Origin: Auanema rhodensis
Lineage: Eukaryota; Nematoda; Chromadorea; Rhabditida; Rhabditidae
Assembly (NCBI GenBank): GCA_964057225.1
Contig: OZ059895.1
Coordinates: 18,877,688-18,941,687 of the forward strand
Direction: 5' to 3'
Length of the DNA: 64,000 nucleotides
Part shown: in pieces, positions 36,884-64,000 of the stretch
Numbering within the stretch: position 1 is the first letter of the stretch
How the letters are laid out: the number at the start of each line of letters is the position of its first letter
Program-made: the position numbers and the translations under genes
The notes under the pieces: model-generated
What the model saw: the letters and a program-made list of their open reading frames with translations, nothing else
Databases searched by the model: none
What the model was told of the DNA's origin: nothing

Positions 36884-38435
36884 ATGCAGTGTGAGCAGCA
36901 ACCGGCCATTCCTTTAACTCCAGAGCAGCAAGGCTCTGGTCAGTTTTTAGTTTTTTTTGTATTATTGATTTTACAAAAAAAAATGCTTATCCTGCTGTGA
37001 AACAGGTTTCTGGATAGGGATATCATAAGTTTGTGTCTTGCATCCAATATTAGGTTGTGTTAGCATATAGAATAGTTAGTGTAGTTAAAATACTGAAAAG
37101 TATTTTTTCTCTATTATGTTCGGCTAGTAGTATCATCATCTTGTTTTACGTTGTTACCTGTGCGAGTGGTTTATTCTATGAGAATCGGAATGCAACCGCC
37201 TTTCTATCTTTCGATTAACGAAATGACTATTGACGCACGTTGCTTATTAACATTAGCATAGAGCTGTTACATCCATCCGAGTTTTGATTATTGAAAGTGC
37301 GATGATTATTGATTGATTCGCTTAATATGATGAAGAGAAGGATAAAACTTAGAATTTAATTGATACTTTATAATAATAAATTGGAGTTTCAAAACTTAGA
37401 TTCTGGCTTGCTAATGAATGAGCTGCTGAAGGATGCGTTTGCGGCTACCGTAAGCAGAGATTACGAGAAGTATTTGCTGATTTTGATTGGAATTACTTAT
37501 GAAAGTAGTTTAGAGCCGTATCAATTATAAGAAATGCTGTGGCTACTGAAGAAGCATTTGGTGTTGAAGATTTGGAGTTAATTGATCATGTTTATGCTTG
37601 TATTCTGAATACTTCACATTATGATGAGAGCGTGATCGAAGTGAGTCAAAACTTCATAGTATTCTAGTTTATGTTTTACTTTCACCTTGTTAGGTTTGTT
37701 GGGAATGGATAGAAGCATTAGAACGGGTGCCAAGAGTTAAGGATCCTCGTGTGATCTCCAGTTCACAATTAAGCATCTATTATGCCTATCATACTGTAAC
37801 AAGAATATTATTTTTCACGCAATCACTTTATTCAGATTTGTCGAGTACAAGAACGCTTACCTAGACGAGGAAATCATTCCCAAATGAGAAAAGATACTTG
37901 GAAACGAGTAAAAGCTAGTTTTCAGTAAGTTTTTTATAAAATCAGTGATATATTCAAGCTATTTAAATTTTTGTCAGATATTTATGGTCAAATGCTTCAC
38001 AATTTTGGAAGCCATATGAGCTGGATCGATTGGATATTTTATGTTCATGGTCTTACTTAGCTTTGCAATACTCTGATGTATGCGAAGAAGATATTCTGCA
38101 GTTGATTGAGGTTTTATTCGCGATTTCATCGACTAGTTCGCTAGAATGTTTATGTTTAGACTGCAAAAGATCATGCTCAGCATATTTTGTCGACAACGAT
38201 AGTTGTAGAAAATGCCCATCAGGCTGGTCAACGTATTTCAACGATTGAACGTAATTTGCGAGATACGAAGGCTATAACTGATAAGATGGCACGTCGAATG
38301 GTACTCTTATAATCATCTTTAAAAAATCGAAATAACAGTTTATGCGAATTTCAGAATGGTTCTGATCTTTCTGTGGTGCCAAATGATGACTGTGATATAC
38401 TCTCAATCAAAAAATTAAAAACTGAATGTGTCTAA
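36884..38435 (+). CDS. Unrecognised helical protein (about 290 aa)
   Basis: Eight or so exons. The start MQCEQQPAIPLTPEQQGS follows TTCCTTTTAG. After an intron of about 460 bp the frame resumes SGLLMNELLKDAFAATVSR. Then DYEKAVSIIRNAVATEEAFG, ELIDHVYACILNTSHYDE, CWEWIEALERVPRVKDPRVI, SQMRKDTWKRVKASFQYLWS, CSWSYLALQYSDVCEEDI. The C-terminal helix is amphipathic (AHQAGQRISTIERNLRDTKA, ITDKMARRM) and faintly resembles a SNARE-like heptad helix, but there is no membrane anchor. The tail ends KKLKTECV. Alternating helices in the first half could be a TPR-like or alpha-solenoid array. I recognise no family and assign no function. Junctions around 37470-37515 were chosen by reading frame. Confidence 0.65.
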
Positions 38436-38573
38436 GTTCGCAGTGGAACAGCAAAACGAAGTTTTTCGTGCTTCTATTTCTAGCATAGATTGTGTTTTCT
38501 AACTTAAGGCATTTTTCTTCTTTACTAAATATGAATAGAAAAAGAACAATTCAAATGATATTTAAAAAATCCT

Positions 38574-39865
38574 TTATACTTGTTCCATAGCTGTATCGGA
38601 TTGTGCTTCATCTGTTGCATCTGCTGACTTTTCGGTGTTTTTCTTCTCATCATCTTCGCCACATTCCTTACTTCGTCGCATTTTTTCTTGTTTTCTATAT
38701 TTGGCTCTACGGTTTTGGAACCAAACCTACAATGTTACCGAATTTTTTTTCGATTTCTCAAAACCTTGCAGTTTACCTGTACTCTGGCTTCTGTCAAATC
38801 TATACGAAGAGCTATATCTTCACGAGTATAAATATCGGGATAATGTGTCTCCATAAAAGCTCTTTCTAATTCCTAAAATAATTATTTTTATATTTCTTTT
38901 TTTGTGGATAAAAACAGTTTTTTTCTCATCTTTATATCTTCAAAAAAAATCCTTTATTTTTATTCAACAACTACTTCTAATCAGACTGTATTAGATTTGA
39001 TGAACGAATAAGTGAAAGTTCCAACTGTTTTACCGAATTTTCGTTTTGTTTCTCGATCGCACATACATACATACGCACACAACCCTTCTTTTATTATACC
39101 TTCAGTTGTCCTGAAGTGAAAGTTGTCCTGATCCGACGCTGTTTTCTTCGTTCTGCTGGATTTCCTGAACCACACAAACTTCCTAAAAAAATTAATTTGT
39201 TTCAATATATGTGAATATAATGAATTCATGCTATACTTACCGACAAGAGATGAACCTGGAATACCAGCCATTATAGTATTTCCACGTGGTAAGCTATCAG
39301 TTCCTGTCATCAGCGACGATTTCTGATACAATTGATATTGTAATCCTGAAAAGTGTAAGGATAAAACATCAACACAACAGAAATGTTTATGCCTGTGTTA
39401 AAAAAAGCCTGTAAGGAATCATGAGTAGATTGTCTATAAGCTCCAGATTGTTGATTATTGGTTGTTTGATTAGGTAATGTTCTGAAAGTGAATCAGAATT
39501 TTGCATCACTTAATTAAACTTGAGCTTATGCATATATTTAAAACTTGTGGCTTGATATATGTAGGATGTAGATGTAATTGCTAATAGGATTGTCCAGAAA
39601 ATTATCTCTATGTCTAATTTTGATCATCAAAAACTCAAATGTAAACGGGAGAAATAAAATATTTTAAAAATATTTAGCTGTATGACCTATTTCCAGTTAG
39701 ATATGGATTTGCATATTGCCCATATAAAGTTTGTGATTGAGCAGTTGCAGCTGATCCATTCGTATAGCCTGTATTAGCAGCGGCAAGGTTGAAGTTAGCA
39801 TTTAAGTGAAATGGGCTAGTCATCGCAGACTCATTCTGTTGTCCGAAATATCCACCATAATCCAT
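38574..39865 (-). CDS. ceh-17: PHOX2/CEH-17 paired-like homeodomain transcription factor
   Basis: The homeodomain is nearly identical to PHOX2[69 protein letters not shown], with Gln50 and the VWFQNRRAK recognition helix. The N-terminus [17 protein letters not shown] and an Asn/Ala/Tyr-rich linker resemble PHOX2 in style. After the homeodomain comes a short acidic/Lys tail ending [15 protein letters not shown]. In C. elegans CEH-17 drives axon pathfinding and identity of ALA and SIA neurons; the vertebrate orthologue specifies autonomic and noradrenergic neurons. ATTTTTAG lies six bases before the ATG. The stop lies 139 bp from the stop of the convergent helical-protein gene. Confidence 0.93.
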
Positions 39866-40230
39866 TTTTCTCTAAAAATGGTAAGAAAAACTGTGAGATG
39901 AATGTTTATATAAGATTGTAAATCATATTTATACATGAAGAATTATCTATGTTTCATTTAAGCTTTATATAGTTGGATGGGGTTCAGCATATTCAAGTTG
40001 TATACTTGCGTGAATTAAGCTTAGTTTGTTTCTTTTCTCGCAATGTTATCTTGTTTTAAAATTTTTAATTATATATACATATGCAGTGAAAGAAAAAAAA
40101 AGTAAAAGATTTAGAAGATGAGAAAGAGAGAAAAATTAAAAATTGGCAAGCTGATTATATACTATATTATATTATTTAAAACCCGATAAAAAAGACATTA
40201 TAAGACAATAAATTTTCAATAAATTAGAGA

Positions 40231-40360
40231 AACGGAATTACCGTTCAAGATAAATCTGATATGTCTCTCACATCACTGGATTAATTGAGGGTGGAGCTAT
40301 TGGCTGGCACAATAGTTGTCGTTGTGCATGAAGGGGGCGTGGTCATGCTCTGATTGGCTT
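40231..40360. promoter_or_regulatory. Candidate regulatory cluster: inverted repeat, two CCAAT boxes, GC box
   Basis: A 15-bp inverted repeat AACGGAATTACCGTT (40231-40245) with a homeodomain-type ATTA core, two ATTGG (inverted CCAAT) boxes at 40299 and 40353, each as ATTGGCT, and GGGGGCGTGG (40333-40342) between them, in a locally GC-rich patch about 400 bp upstream of the ceh-17 ATG. No binding has been shown. Confidence 0.4.
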
Positions 40361-40969
40361 CTACTACAACACTGATGAAATTTGTTTATTTTTATATAAA
40401 TTAAGTAATTATATCAATGAAATATAAATTTTTAAAAAGAATTAATAAAAAATCTTTGACTATACATATACATCAGAAGTGAATATAGAACAAAGTATCT
40501 TTAAGGATTACGGTAGAATAATTTAACCTATAATATTTCTGTAATAAAACTATGATGGGTAGGGGTGGGAAACAAACATTTAGAACATATTTTTAATTTT
40601 TAACACAGTATCTAAGTATATTTAACTATGTTTGTGTATACAACATGAAAAATAAAATTTTAATTTGTAACTAAAATTATTTTTATGGCCATATGTAAGG
40701 ATGATTAAGATAATGGAAGCTAAATCCGACATGTTGTTGCAACCTAAGGTCAAGGGTCAGATCATGGAATTACATAGGCATTCTGGCAACATAAATTGGT
40801 ATTGAAAACATAGCAGACTGTCAGCTACAATCAGAAAAGAAGTCACCAGATTTGCTATAATAGAATTTAAGCTATTTAAGAGCTTTTCACTTGTAGTAAT
40901 GATACTTCTTCAAATTTTTTTTGAACATATTGTATGTAACAATTGCTATTCGTGCATAATTTTATTATA

Positions 40970-40993
40970 AACTATATATATATATATATAGTA
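40970..40993. repeat. AACTATA-bounded TA palindrome
   Basis: AACTATATA-type left arm, a TA core and TATATAGT at the right end; the right arm lacks only the last T of a perfect inverted repeat. It is one of several such elements in the window. Confidence 0.7.
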
Positions 40994-41643
40994 AATTCTG
41001 GGTTCATAACTATATACAAAATATTATTAACTATAATTAAACATATAACCTGTATTAAACCATATTTCTTGATATCTTAGATAGTTTATGTTATTCGTTG
41101 AGCAAGTCTAAAATATCCTAATTTGCTATTCTTACTTGGAAGCATGTATTACGGTAGTATTGGAAAAGTCAATTAGATGAAATTAGTGTCTGAAACACAC
41201 AGCATAAATTCAATTTTCTGGTTTGAATCATTGATTTTCAGCTTGAGTTTTGTTATATAGCATCCGATTCTTTACAGACATCAGTTACAATTTGGTGGTC
41301 TTTTTGTTTTACTTCCTGATTACAGTACTGGTAGTTATCGAGTAAAAAAGGAGTTTTATTAGTTTAAATTTAAATCTAGTTTTCATATAATTCTTATCAA
41401 GTTATAACAAGTTGTAAGTTTTATAACAGTTATCATGATTCAATAGCCAGAATCATTTGAATATTTTAATTATTTTAAAGAAAATCTACTGTATATGTAT
41501 ATAAGGTTACGTATTCAAAAAGTTCAAAGAAAATAATATTAAACTTTTATTTTTAAATAAATAATAAACACGTGGAATAAGTATATATGTATGTATAGAA
41601 TAATATAATAAAAAAAAGAATACAAAATGCGATTATCATAAAA

Positions 41644-58174
<16,531 letters not shown>

Positions 58175-59084
58175 GCTTGACTAGAAATGAGTGGAACTGG
58201 TAACGCGAAGCTCAGCTGATGACAGGCCCAGCTATATAGTTGAAGACAATTTATAATATAAATAATGAAAACTCTAGAATAGCCTCATGGAGCTTATAGA
58301 ATAGTGACGAGATGGGCATAAGCCGAGCAAGTTGTTGTGATATGCGAAGCATGAAATCATTTCCATCACTTCTTCTTGAAGAACTAAATGAAAAAAGAGA
58401 GAAATAGATAGACAAAAACAATTTTCAGAAGAAAAATCAAAAAAAAAAAGAAAAGGAAGAAAAAGCAGAAACAGAAAAACTGAGTAGGATTCATTTCTGA
58501 GATTTTTTTTTCACTTGAGAATATACATATAGTCCAAGTTATTGTATGTTGTCGTAGTGCTTCTATATATACTATGTATTGATAACTATTATGATGCAAC
58601 TAACTATTATATTAAACTAATGATATGATTACAAGTATGGCTTGGCTTTGAATGAAGTTAAAAAGAAAAAAAAAAGAGAATAAACAAACATATATGAAGT
58701 TTGGATTGGCAAAAAGGCAAACTATTCGTTGATATGACAAACATTTTCAAAATTTTGAATGAAAATGAGAAAAGTATATGAAGATGATTGATCAGATGAT
58801 ATGAAGGAGATTTCAATGTGAAATGAGAAAGAAAAACTAAAAAATAAATATCAATTGAAAAGAGATATACACGTAAATGATTATATTTGAGGCTTCCCTC
58901 TTAAATTTATTCAAATCGAAAATTGCAACTAAAAACGGATTAGAGGAAATGTGTGAAAGAGTTGGAACAGCTGCTGAACAGAATACTAGAAGTAAACTTA
59001 TTCTTGTTGCAGAGAACGAAAAGAAAAAGAAGGAATTAAAAAAGGAGTCTGGCATTGAAACCCAAAGAACTTCGGACACAACGG

Positions 59085-59172
59085 AGAGAGTAAAGAGGGA
59101 GAGAGAGGTAGAGTGAGAGATCGAATGGTCGAAAGAGAGGTAAGTACAAAGAGAGAGAGAGAGAGAGAGAAG
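59085..59172. repeat. (GA)-rich tract
   Basis: Interrupted GAGAGA runs, purines on the + strand. Confidence 0.85.
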
Positions 59173-60830
59173 ATAGGGCTAGTAGCACATTAATAACATG
59201 AATATAGAGGGAAAAGACGACAAAATCGAAGAGAAAAAAAGCCAAGATGAGTGAAATGAAGCGAAACAAAAAAAGAAAAACGGGGCAACAGAGAAAGGCA
59301 TATGAGTAAAGAAAATAAAGATAAAAGCCTGACAGAAAATGATGTTAATTAGATTGGAGAATGAAGAGAAGAAGACGACAAAGACAAAAAAGAAATACAT
59401 ATGGTAACCAACGATGTTGACTGGAGGAAAAGCTGGATGACAGAACAGGACGATCCTAATAATGGACATACGAATACACAATGACAGATGGTGAGATATA
59501 CGAATACAGGACTAGAGATAGAGCTTGAAGTCAGTATCATCATTACAAGATGTCACTTGCACAAAGAGATTTCATGTTACAGATTTATGTTGTCATAAGA
59601 AATTGGAATGAAACTGATAGATGTACTAGTAACAGCCATTTCGAACTTTCTTTTTTTTGGAAAAAAAAAATTATTTTTTTGAGTAAGTGGGTTGGAACTA
59701 AAGAGAGTATGTCTCTGTGTGTGCTCAGTAGAAGATTTATCTTAATGGAGAGTTTGGAAAGACAGACCGGTAGTGTGGTGGTTGTCGAATACATGAACCT
59801 TTGCTTGAGATTAAGAGATATACAAGCATAAGTTGAAGAGAAAAGCATTTTTGTTCTTCAATCCCAAGTTAACGAACTATTATGACATTTTGTACAAATA
59901 ATTAAGAGAAGACAGCTGGAAAATGACAAGCTGTGTTCAGATTGGTTGATCATAAAACATTAATGAAACATTAAGAATTATTAAGTATAATATATATTAT
60001 TTGGATATATTAATACTATGTATGTACATGAAAATTCAATAGAAGAGTGACTAATAGAGAGTAAGAGGTATGAGAGAGAGAGAGGGAGAGAGAAAGAGAG
60101 AGATAAAAGGTAGGTCGAATAACTTTCGGTGAACAAGGTAGAGAATATAAATGAAAAGCTTGTACTTAGTTTATAAAAGTAAAAACAGCAATTTCATACT
60201 GAATCAGTCAAGCAAAGAAGCTCAAATTGAGTTATCCAAACTAATATGCGAAAATGGAATAGAAAAAAGAGAAAGATTATTCAATACTATATGTGTATAG
60301 TTATGTATTTGCTAATTATATGCCATAATAGAAACATGAGTTCATTGAGCTTAAGTTTATAAAAAGATAATTAATTATTATTTGTTTATTATTTGAAAAA
60401 AAAAACATTTTGTTCATCATTCAGGAAAGTTTGAAATGATCAGTTTTATCATTCATATTAGGTAATTAATTAATTTAATTATATTAATATTATAAATAAA
60501 TATTATGCATATAATATATAAATAGACAACTATACGTATATACATATGTATATGAATCACAAATATTAATTCTAATGAATTAAATAATAAAACTTTATTC
60601 TGCCTAACTATATGTATGTTATTGTTAACTATCGTTTTCTTTTTTTGCTTATACTACTATGTGACATTGTCTCAAACTTTGTGCTATTTGGAATAAAGAT
60701 AGCACAACATCAATTTGACAAAGTTGAAACATGAAAACTGAAGATTTGCGAAATAACAAGCCATTTAAGTGCAGATTCCGAAACTTTTTAGCCGTCTAAC
60801 ACCCCGCCTTGCTCTCTCCCTCTTTCTTTT

Positions 60831-60835
<5 letters not shown>

Positions 60836-60873
<38 letters not shown>
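60836..60873. repeat. (CT)n microsatellite
   Basis: About nineteen CT units with an upstream TTTC-rich lead. Confidence 0.95.
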
Positions 60874-60878
<5 letters not shown>

Positions 60879-61121
60879 TCCGAATCTGTCGGGTATATTG
60901 CTGTTGTTGGTGCTTTTCTTGACTACAACATATAATATGGCTATAATATAAAATAGACTGATTAGCTATAACCTATAAACAGCATATAGCAAATAATTTT
61001 GAAAATCATATTCATTTACTTTTTAAATTTCTTAAATTCGTATGCATTCCTCAAATAGTTTGAGAGAGATTATGGCATTCAGTCGATTTTGTGTAATATA
61101 TGTATTTATGTTTATAATCTC

Positions 61122-61123
<2 letters not shown>

Positions 61124-61157
<34 letters not shown>
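61124..61157. repeat. (TA)n microsatellite bounded by AACTATA
   Basis: About seventeen TA units beginning with CAACTATA, the recurrent left-arm motif of the palindromes. Confidence 0.9.
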
Positions 61158-61160
<3 letters not shown>

Positions 61161-61727
61161 ATAAATAAATCAACATATAATGATAATATAATTAAACTTT
61201 CAAAAATAATATAATATAATAATTAAATGTTTATATATAGTATATAGTATATATATAGATATAGATATATTCGAGAAATCCTATAAATTGTAGCATAATA
61301 TGCTATTTTCATCGTTAACTATAGGCTTAAAGTACATGAAAATGAGGAAAAAAGATTTTTTGACTTCTGTCATAAGAAGTTTTGCTTTTAATAGTCTTTT
61401 TAACAACAGGCTTTACAAACGACAAAACCTTGCCAAAGTCTATTCAAATACTTGACATGTGCCGGAATTGAACTTGGTATGTATATAAAAAGTTTCGAGA
61501 AAAAGCTCAAGAATGCAAAAATATGAAAGAAAGAAAGAGAAAGGAGAGAGAGATAGAGAGAAAGAAAGAAAGAGAGAGAAGGTATTCATGCTTAGCTACC
61601 GAGATTGTGATAGTGACCGAGAGGACAATATACTATATAGCATATAATGGAGTAACATAGATAACTTAGGTGAATTGTGCATATCCCAAATTTTAGTTTA
61701 GATTGGGATGAACAGAATAATGTTTTT

Positions 61728-61785
61728 AACTATATAATGTATATATATAGTTAAATAATTATAAAACTATGTAATATACATAGTT
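61728..61785. repeat. Two adjacent AACTAT...ATAGTT hairpins
   Basis: 61728-61752 has perfect 9-bp arms AACTATATA/TATATAGTT around a 7-nt loop. 61765-61785 has perfect 9-bp arms AACTATGTA/TACATAGTT around a 3-nt loop. The second has compensating differences from the first (GTA pairs with TAC). Confidence 0.85.
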
Positions 61786-63228
61786 ACATGAATAAAACTG
61801 CCAAAGATCAAATGGGATCATGTTGATGATATGAAAACACAATTCTTGGAATACTCTCAAAGTATTTCAGTAAGATATAACTTCGTCTATACCTATATAT
61901 GTATATATATATGCGGTTTATAACTCGTAATATATCTAAATATATGTATATAGTTAGATGGAAAACATCTTTTTTCTTCCTGGAGAGAAATATGACGATC
62001 ATTGAAAACTGAATGATAAAACCCAAAAAAAATATATAATGGGAAGAGAGGGTATAGAAGGAAAGCGATGAACAGAAATAACCTGAATGCGATTCGGAAA
62101 TAAAGAAAAAATTATAAAAAGAGAGAAGGCAAGAAAAAAAAAGATAAAGAGACATGAAATATTGAACGAAAAACTGAGCAATGATGAGGCATGTCAAAGA
62201 TACTGAGTGAAGAGTTAAATAGGTATTCGTGTTGAATATACGACAATTTAGTTAATCATTCTTAATTTTTATTCAAAAATCTTCTAAATTAAGATCTGGA
62301 AGAGTATTTAAGTATTAGTATAGCTATATATCAATATAGTTAGTTGGAATATACAATGGTACTTGTATGAAAGTAGTAAATATAAGGAAAATCAGAAAAG
62401 ATGATAAAGTTTTATATGAGAATACAACATCATGATTTAAGGTGTCAATATTGAAGCTTCTTTGTTTAATATAATCAATAATTATGTATTATTTCTATGA
62501 TATATATGAATATAAAGGTTAAAATTATATTGAACAAAGTTATTTAGACATCATGAGAATTATTTTCTATCAGTTATTAAGAAAAGTTTGAATTATAGAC
62601 ATGATATATGTCTTACTAATGAATAAAATTTGAAAATCATGGGAGGTTAAATTAATAAAGGAAAGAAGTTTAAATGATTACAAGTAAAAGCTTATTTAGA
62701 AAGAGATAGAGAGCAAGAGTGAAAAAGGTAGAGATATATTTTAATAATAGTAAACGAAAGAGAAACAGAAGGAAAAAAGAAATCAAGAAGAAGAACAAGT
62801 AGGAGGAGCAGTAGCATGACAGGATTTCCTTCCGTTATTGCGTCGTACACGAGCTAGATGAATCTCTTATTGGCCATCATCTAGTGCGTTTTGCAACGAA
62901 TCACAATCTCAACAACTATACTTTACTTTCAATGTTTTTTCTCGCCCTTTAAATAAAAAGAATAATGAAAATATCTGCTAAATGAGGTAAGCTATAGAAA
63001 GAATGAGAGAAAAGAGTGGTAGAAGGCGTACTAGTATGAGGTAGCGCGTGGAAGGCTGCAAATGCTGGAAGAGAATGATAGAATGCGCATGGCATGCAGG
63101 AGAGCAAGCATTTTAAACTTTTCAATTTTCAAATAAATAAAGTTCGTATGCCCTAGTGCCAAAATAATATTTAATAGAATTAATTTCAGTAACACCTCTC
63201 TTTGAACATGTTCAAAAATTGTGCAAGA

Positions 63229-63252
63229 AAGAGAGAGAGAGAGTGGGAGAGA

Positions 63253-63292
<40 letters not shown>
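63229..63292. repeat. (GA)n microsatellite
   Basis: Interrupted then uninterrupted GA runs; the longest pure block is about sixteen units. Confidence 0.95.
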
Positions 63293-63295
<3 letters not shown>

Positions 63296-63965
63296 TGAAG
63301 GAGAAAAGAAGAAGAATATAAAAGAAAGAGATTTGTTTAAACAAGAGGTTTAGGAAGAGGGAAAGAAAAAAAGGTTTCGTAGCCACGAAGCCTATAAGAA
63401 TGTTTTTGAACTGAAGTTGGAGAATGGATTTGAAAGATATAGGAATTTATAATTTTAATTTCAATTTTCATTTCATTGAATGATATTCCATTTTACTTCA
63501 CAAAGCTTCATCATATTGACAAAAAGCCAAATCAAATAGAGAGTAGAAAAAAGGTTTCTTCATGTATTAATACAATAATATTTTAATAAATTAAAAAAAA
63601 CTGAGAAAAAAAAGAAGTAAACCAAACATTAAAACTTGAGAAGTACTGAGCAAGTTTAGAGATATCAGATATGTAGATAGTATTGAGTTCTAATACGATT
63701 TCAGACTTTAATTACAAATTTGTTAAGAGATTTTTTTCAGGTTTGAGTATGATGGAAATCATTACAAACTAGGAGAGAAGAAGACTGAAAGACGACGTTC
63801 GGAGGGAGTATGGAAATGAAAAATAAACAAACGAAAAAACGAATTGTGTGTTGAGACTAATTGAAATGAACTTGAAAGCTATAAAAAACTTTTTTGGATA
63901 CAAACTTCTAAGCAACACGATTTCGAGAGAGTGAGAAAGAGGGATAGAGATAGAAAGAAGGAGAA

Positions 63966-63967
63966 AG

Positions 63968-64000
<33 letters not shown>
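63966..64000. repeat. (GA)n microsatellite running off the window end
   Basis: Begins after AGAAAGAAAAAG and reaches the last base, so its full length is unknown. Confidence 0.9.

Larger units (their letters stand above)
39866..41643. other. 1.8-kb region upstream of ceh-17
   Basis: No gene recognised. It contains a likely regulatory cluster at about 40231-40360 and a palindromic TA run at 40970-40993. The rest is AT-rich, including the 3' flank of the alpha-tubulin gene (also on the minus strand). Confidence 0.5.
58175..64000. other. 5.8-kb repeat-rich non-coding DNA upstream of UNC-13
   Basis: No exon of a recognisable protein. Numerous GA/CT tracts and TA palindromes. Two patches of higher GC, about 62800-62910 (with ATTGGCC, a CCAAT-type box) and about 63010-63110, are the best candidates for promoter or 5' exon sequence. 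This may be an intron of a longer UNC-13 isoform or its upstream promoter region. Confidence 0.55.

Noticed and set aside
59550-59848. Overlapping + and - open frames of 87-93 aa
   Set aside because: Neither shows domain motifs nor good splice context; both contain poly-A/T-derived Lys or Phe runs.
61808-62197. A 129-aa minus-strand open frame, hydrophobic
   Set aside because: Phe/Ile/Tyr-rich translation of AT-rich DNA with a TA-repeat-encoded IYIYIY stretch; no start context, no motif.

Overview
The window is a stretch of nuclear DNA from an AT-rich, compact metazoan genome, most probably a nematode. The genes are dense, on both strands, and cut by many very short introns, commonly 40-60 bp. 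Most start codons lie 0-20 bp downstream of a splice-acceptor-like TTTCAG/TTTTAG, as expected for spliced-leader trans-splicing. The G-gamma, UNC-13, CEH-17/PHOX2 and dystrobrevin proteins look nematode-like. I cannot name the species. The composition and tiny introns suggest a non-rhabditid lineage, but that is inference. No prokaryotic, viral or CRISPR features are visible.

Layout. 1-5.8 kb (+): the C-terminus of the mitochondrial ribosomal protein mL64/CRIF1, then arginyl-tRNA-protein transferase ATE1 155 bp downstream, then the cargo lectin ERGIC-53/LMAN1. 6.0-9.3 kb (-): WAVE/WASF followed 150 bp downstream by farnesyl diphosphate synthase. 10.2-12.5 kb (+): a one-RRM protein followed 163 bp downstream by AP endonuclease APE1/EXO-3. 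12.6-24.2 kb (-): POT1-like telomere protein, BPNT2/gPAPP phosphatase, LAS1 rRNA-processing nuclease and the ESCRT-III subunit CHMP2, in transcription order. A separate + strand gene for a ten-cysteine Ly6-type membrane protein sits inside a 2.9-kb LAS1 intron. 25.4-25.7 kb (-): G-protein gamma subunit. 27.6-32.6 kb (+): dystrobrevin, then an unrecognised protein with a PP1-docking RVSF motif. 32.8-34.7 kb (-): DMAP1. 35.2-38.4 kb (+): ribosomal protein uS10/RPS20, the PAR-dependent E3 ligase RNF146 178 bp downstream, and an unrecognised helical protein. 38.6-39.9 kb (-): PHOX2/CEH-17 homeobox. 41.6-43.7 kb (-): a divergent alpha-tubulin. 46.2-58.2 kb (-): a Munc13/UNC-13 gene with large introns. 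58.2-64 kb: repeat-rich non-coding DNA, either UNC-13 upstream introns or its promoter region.

Most genes are housekeeping, in the secretory pathway, isoprenoid metabolism, DNA repair, ribosome biogenesis and chromatin. The right third is enriched for neuronal genes (CEH-17, alpha-tubulin, UNC-13), has larger introns and intergenic spaces, and carries abundant (GA)n/(CT)n and (TA)n microsatellites plus recurring AACTATA...TATAGTT palindromes.

I found no clear novel multi-gene system. The points most worth a second look are the nested Ly6 gene in LAS1, the POT1-like protein with one recognisable OB fold and a long proline-rich tail, the alpha-tubulin lacking K40 and carrying an atypical tail, the AACTATA palindromes, several closely spaced same-strand gene pairs that may be operons, and a 90-bp GC-rich island near 10.1 kb.
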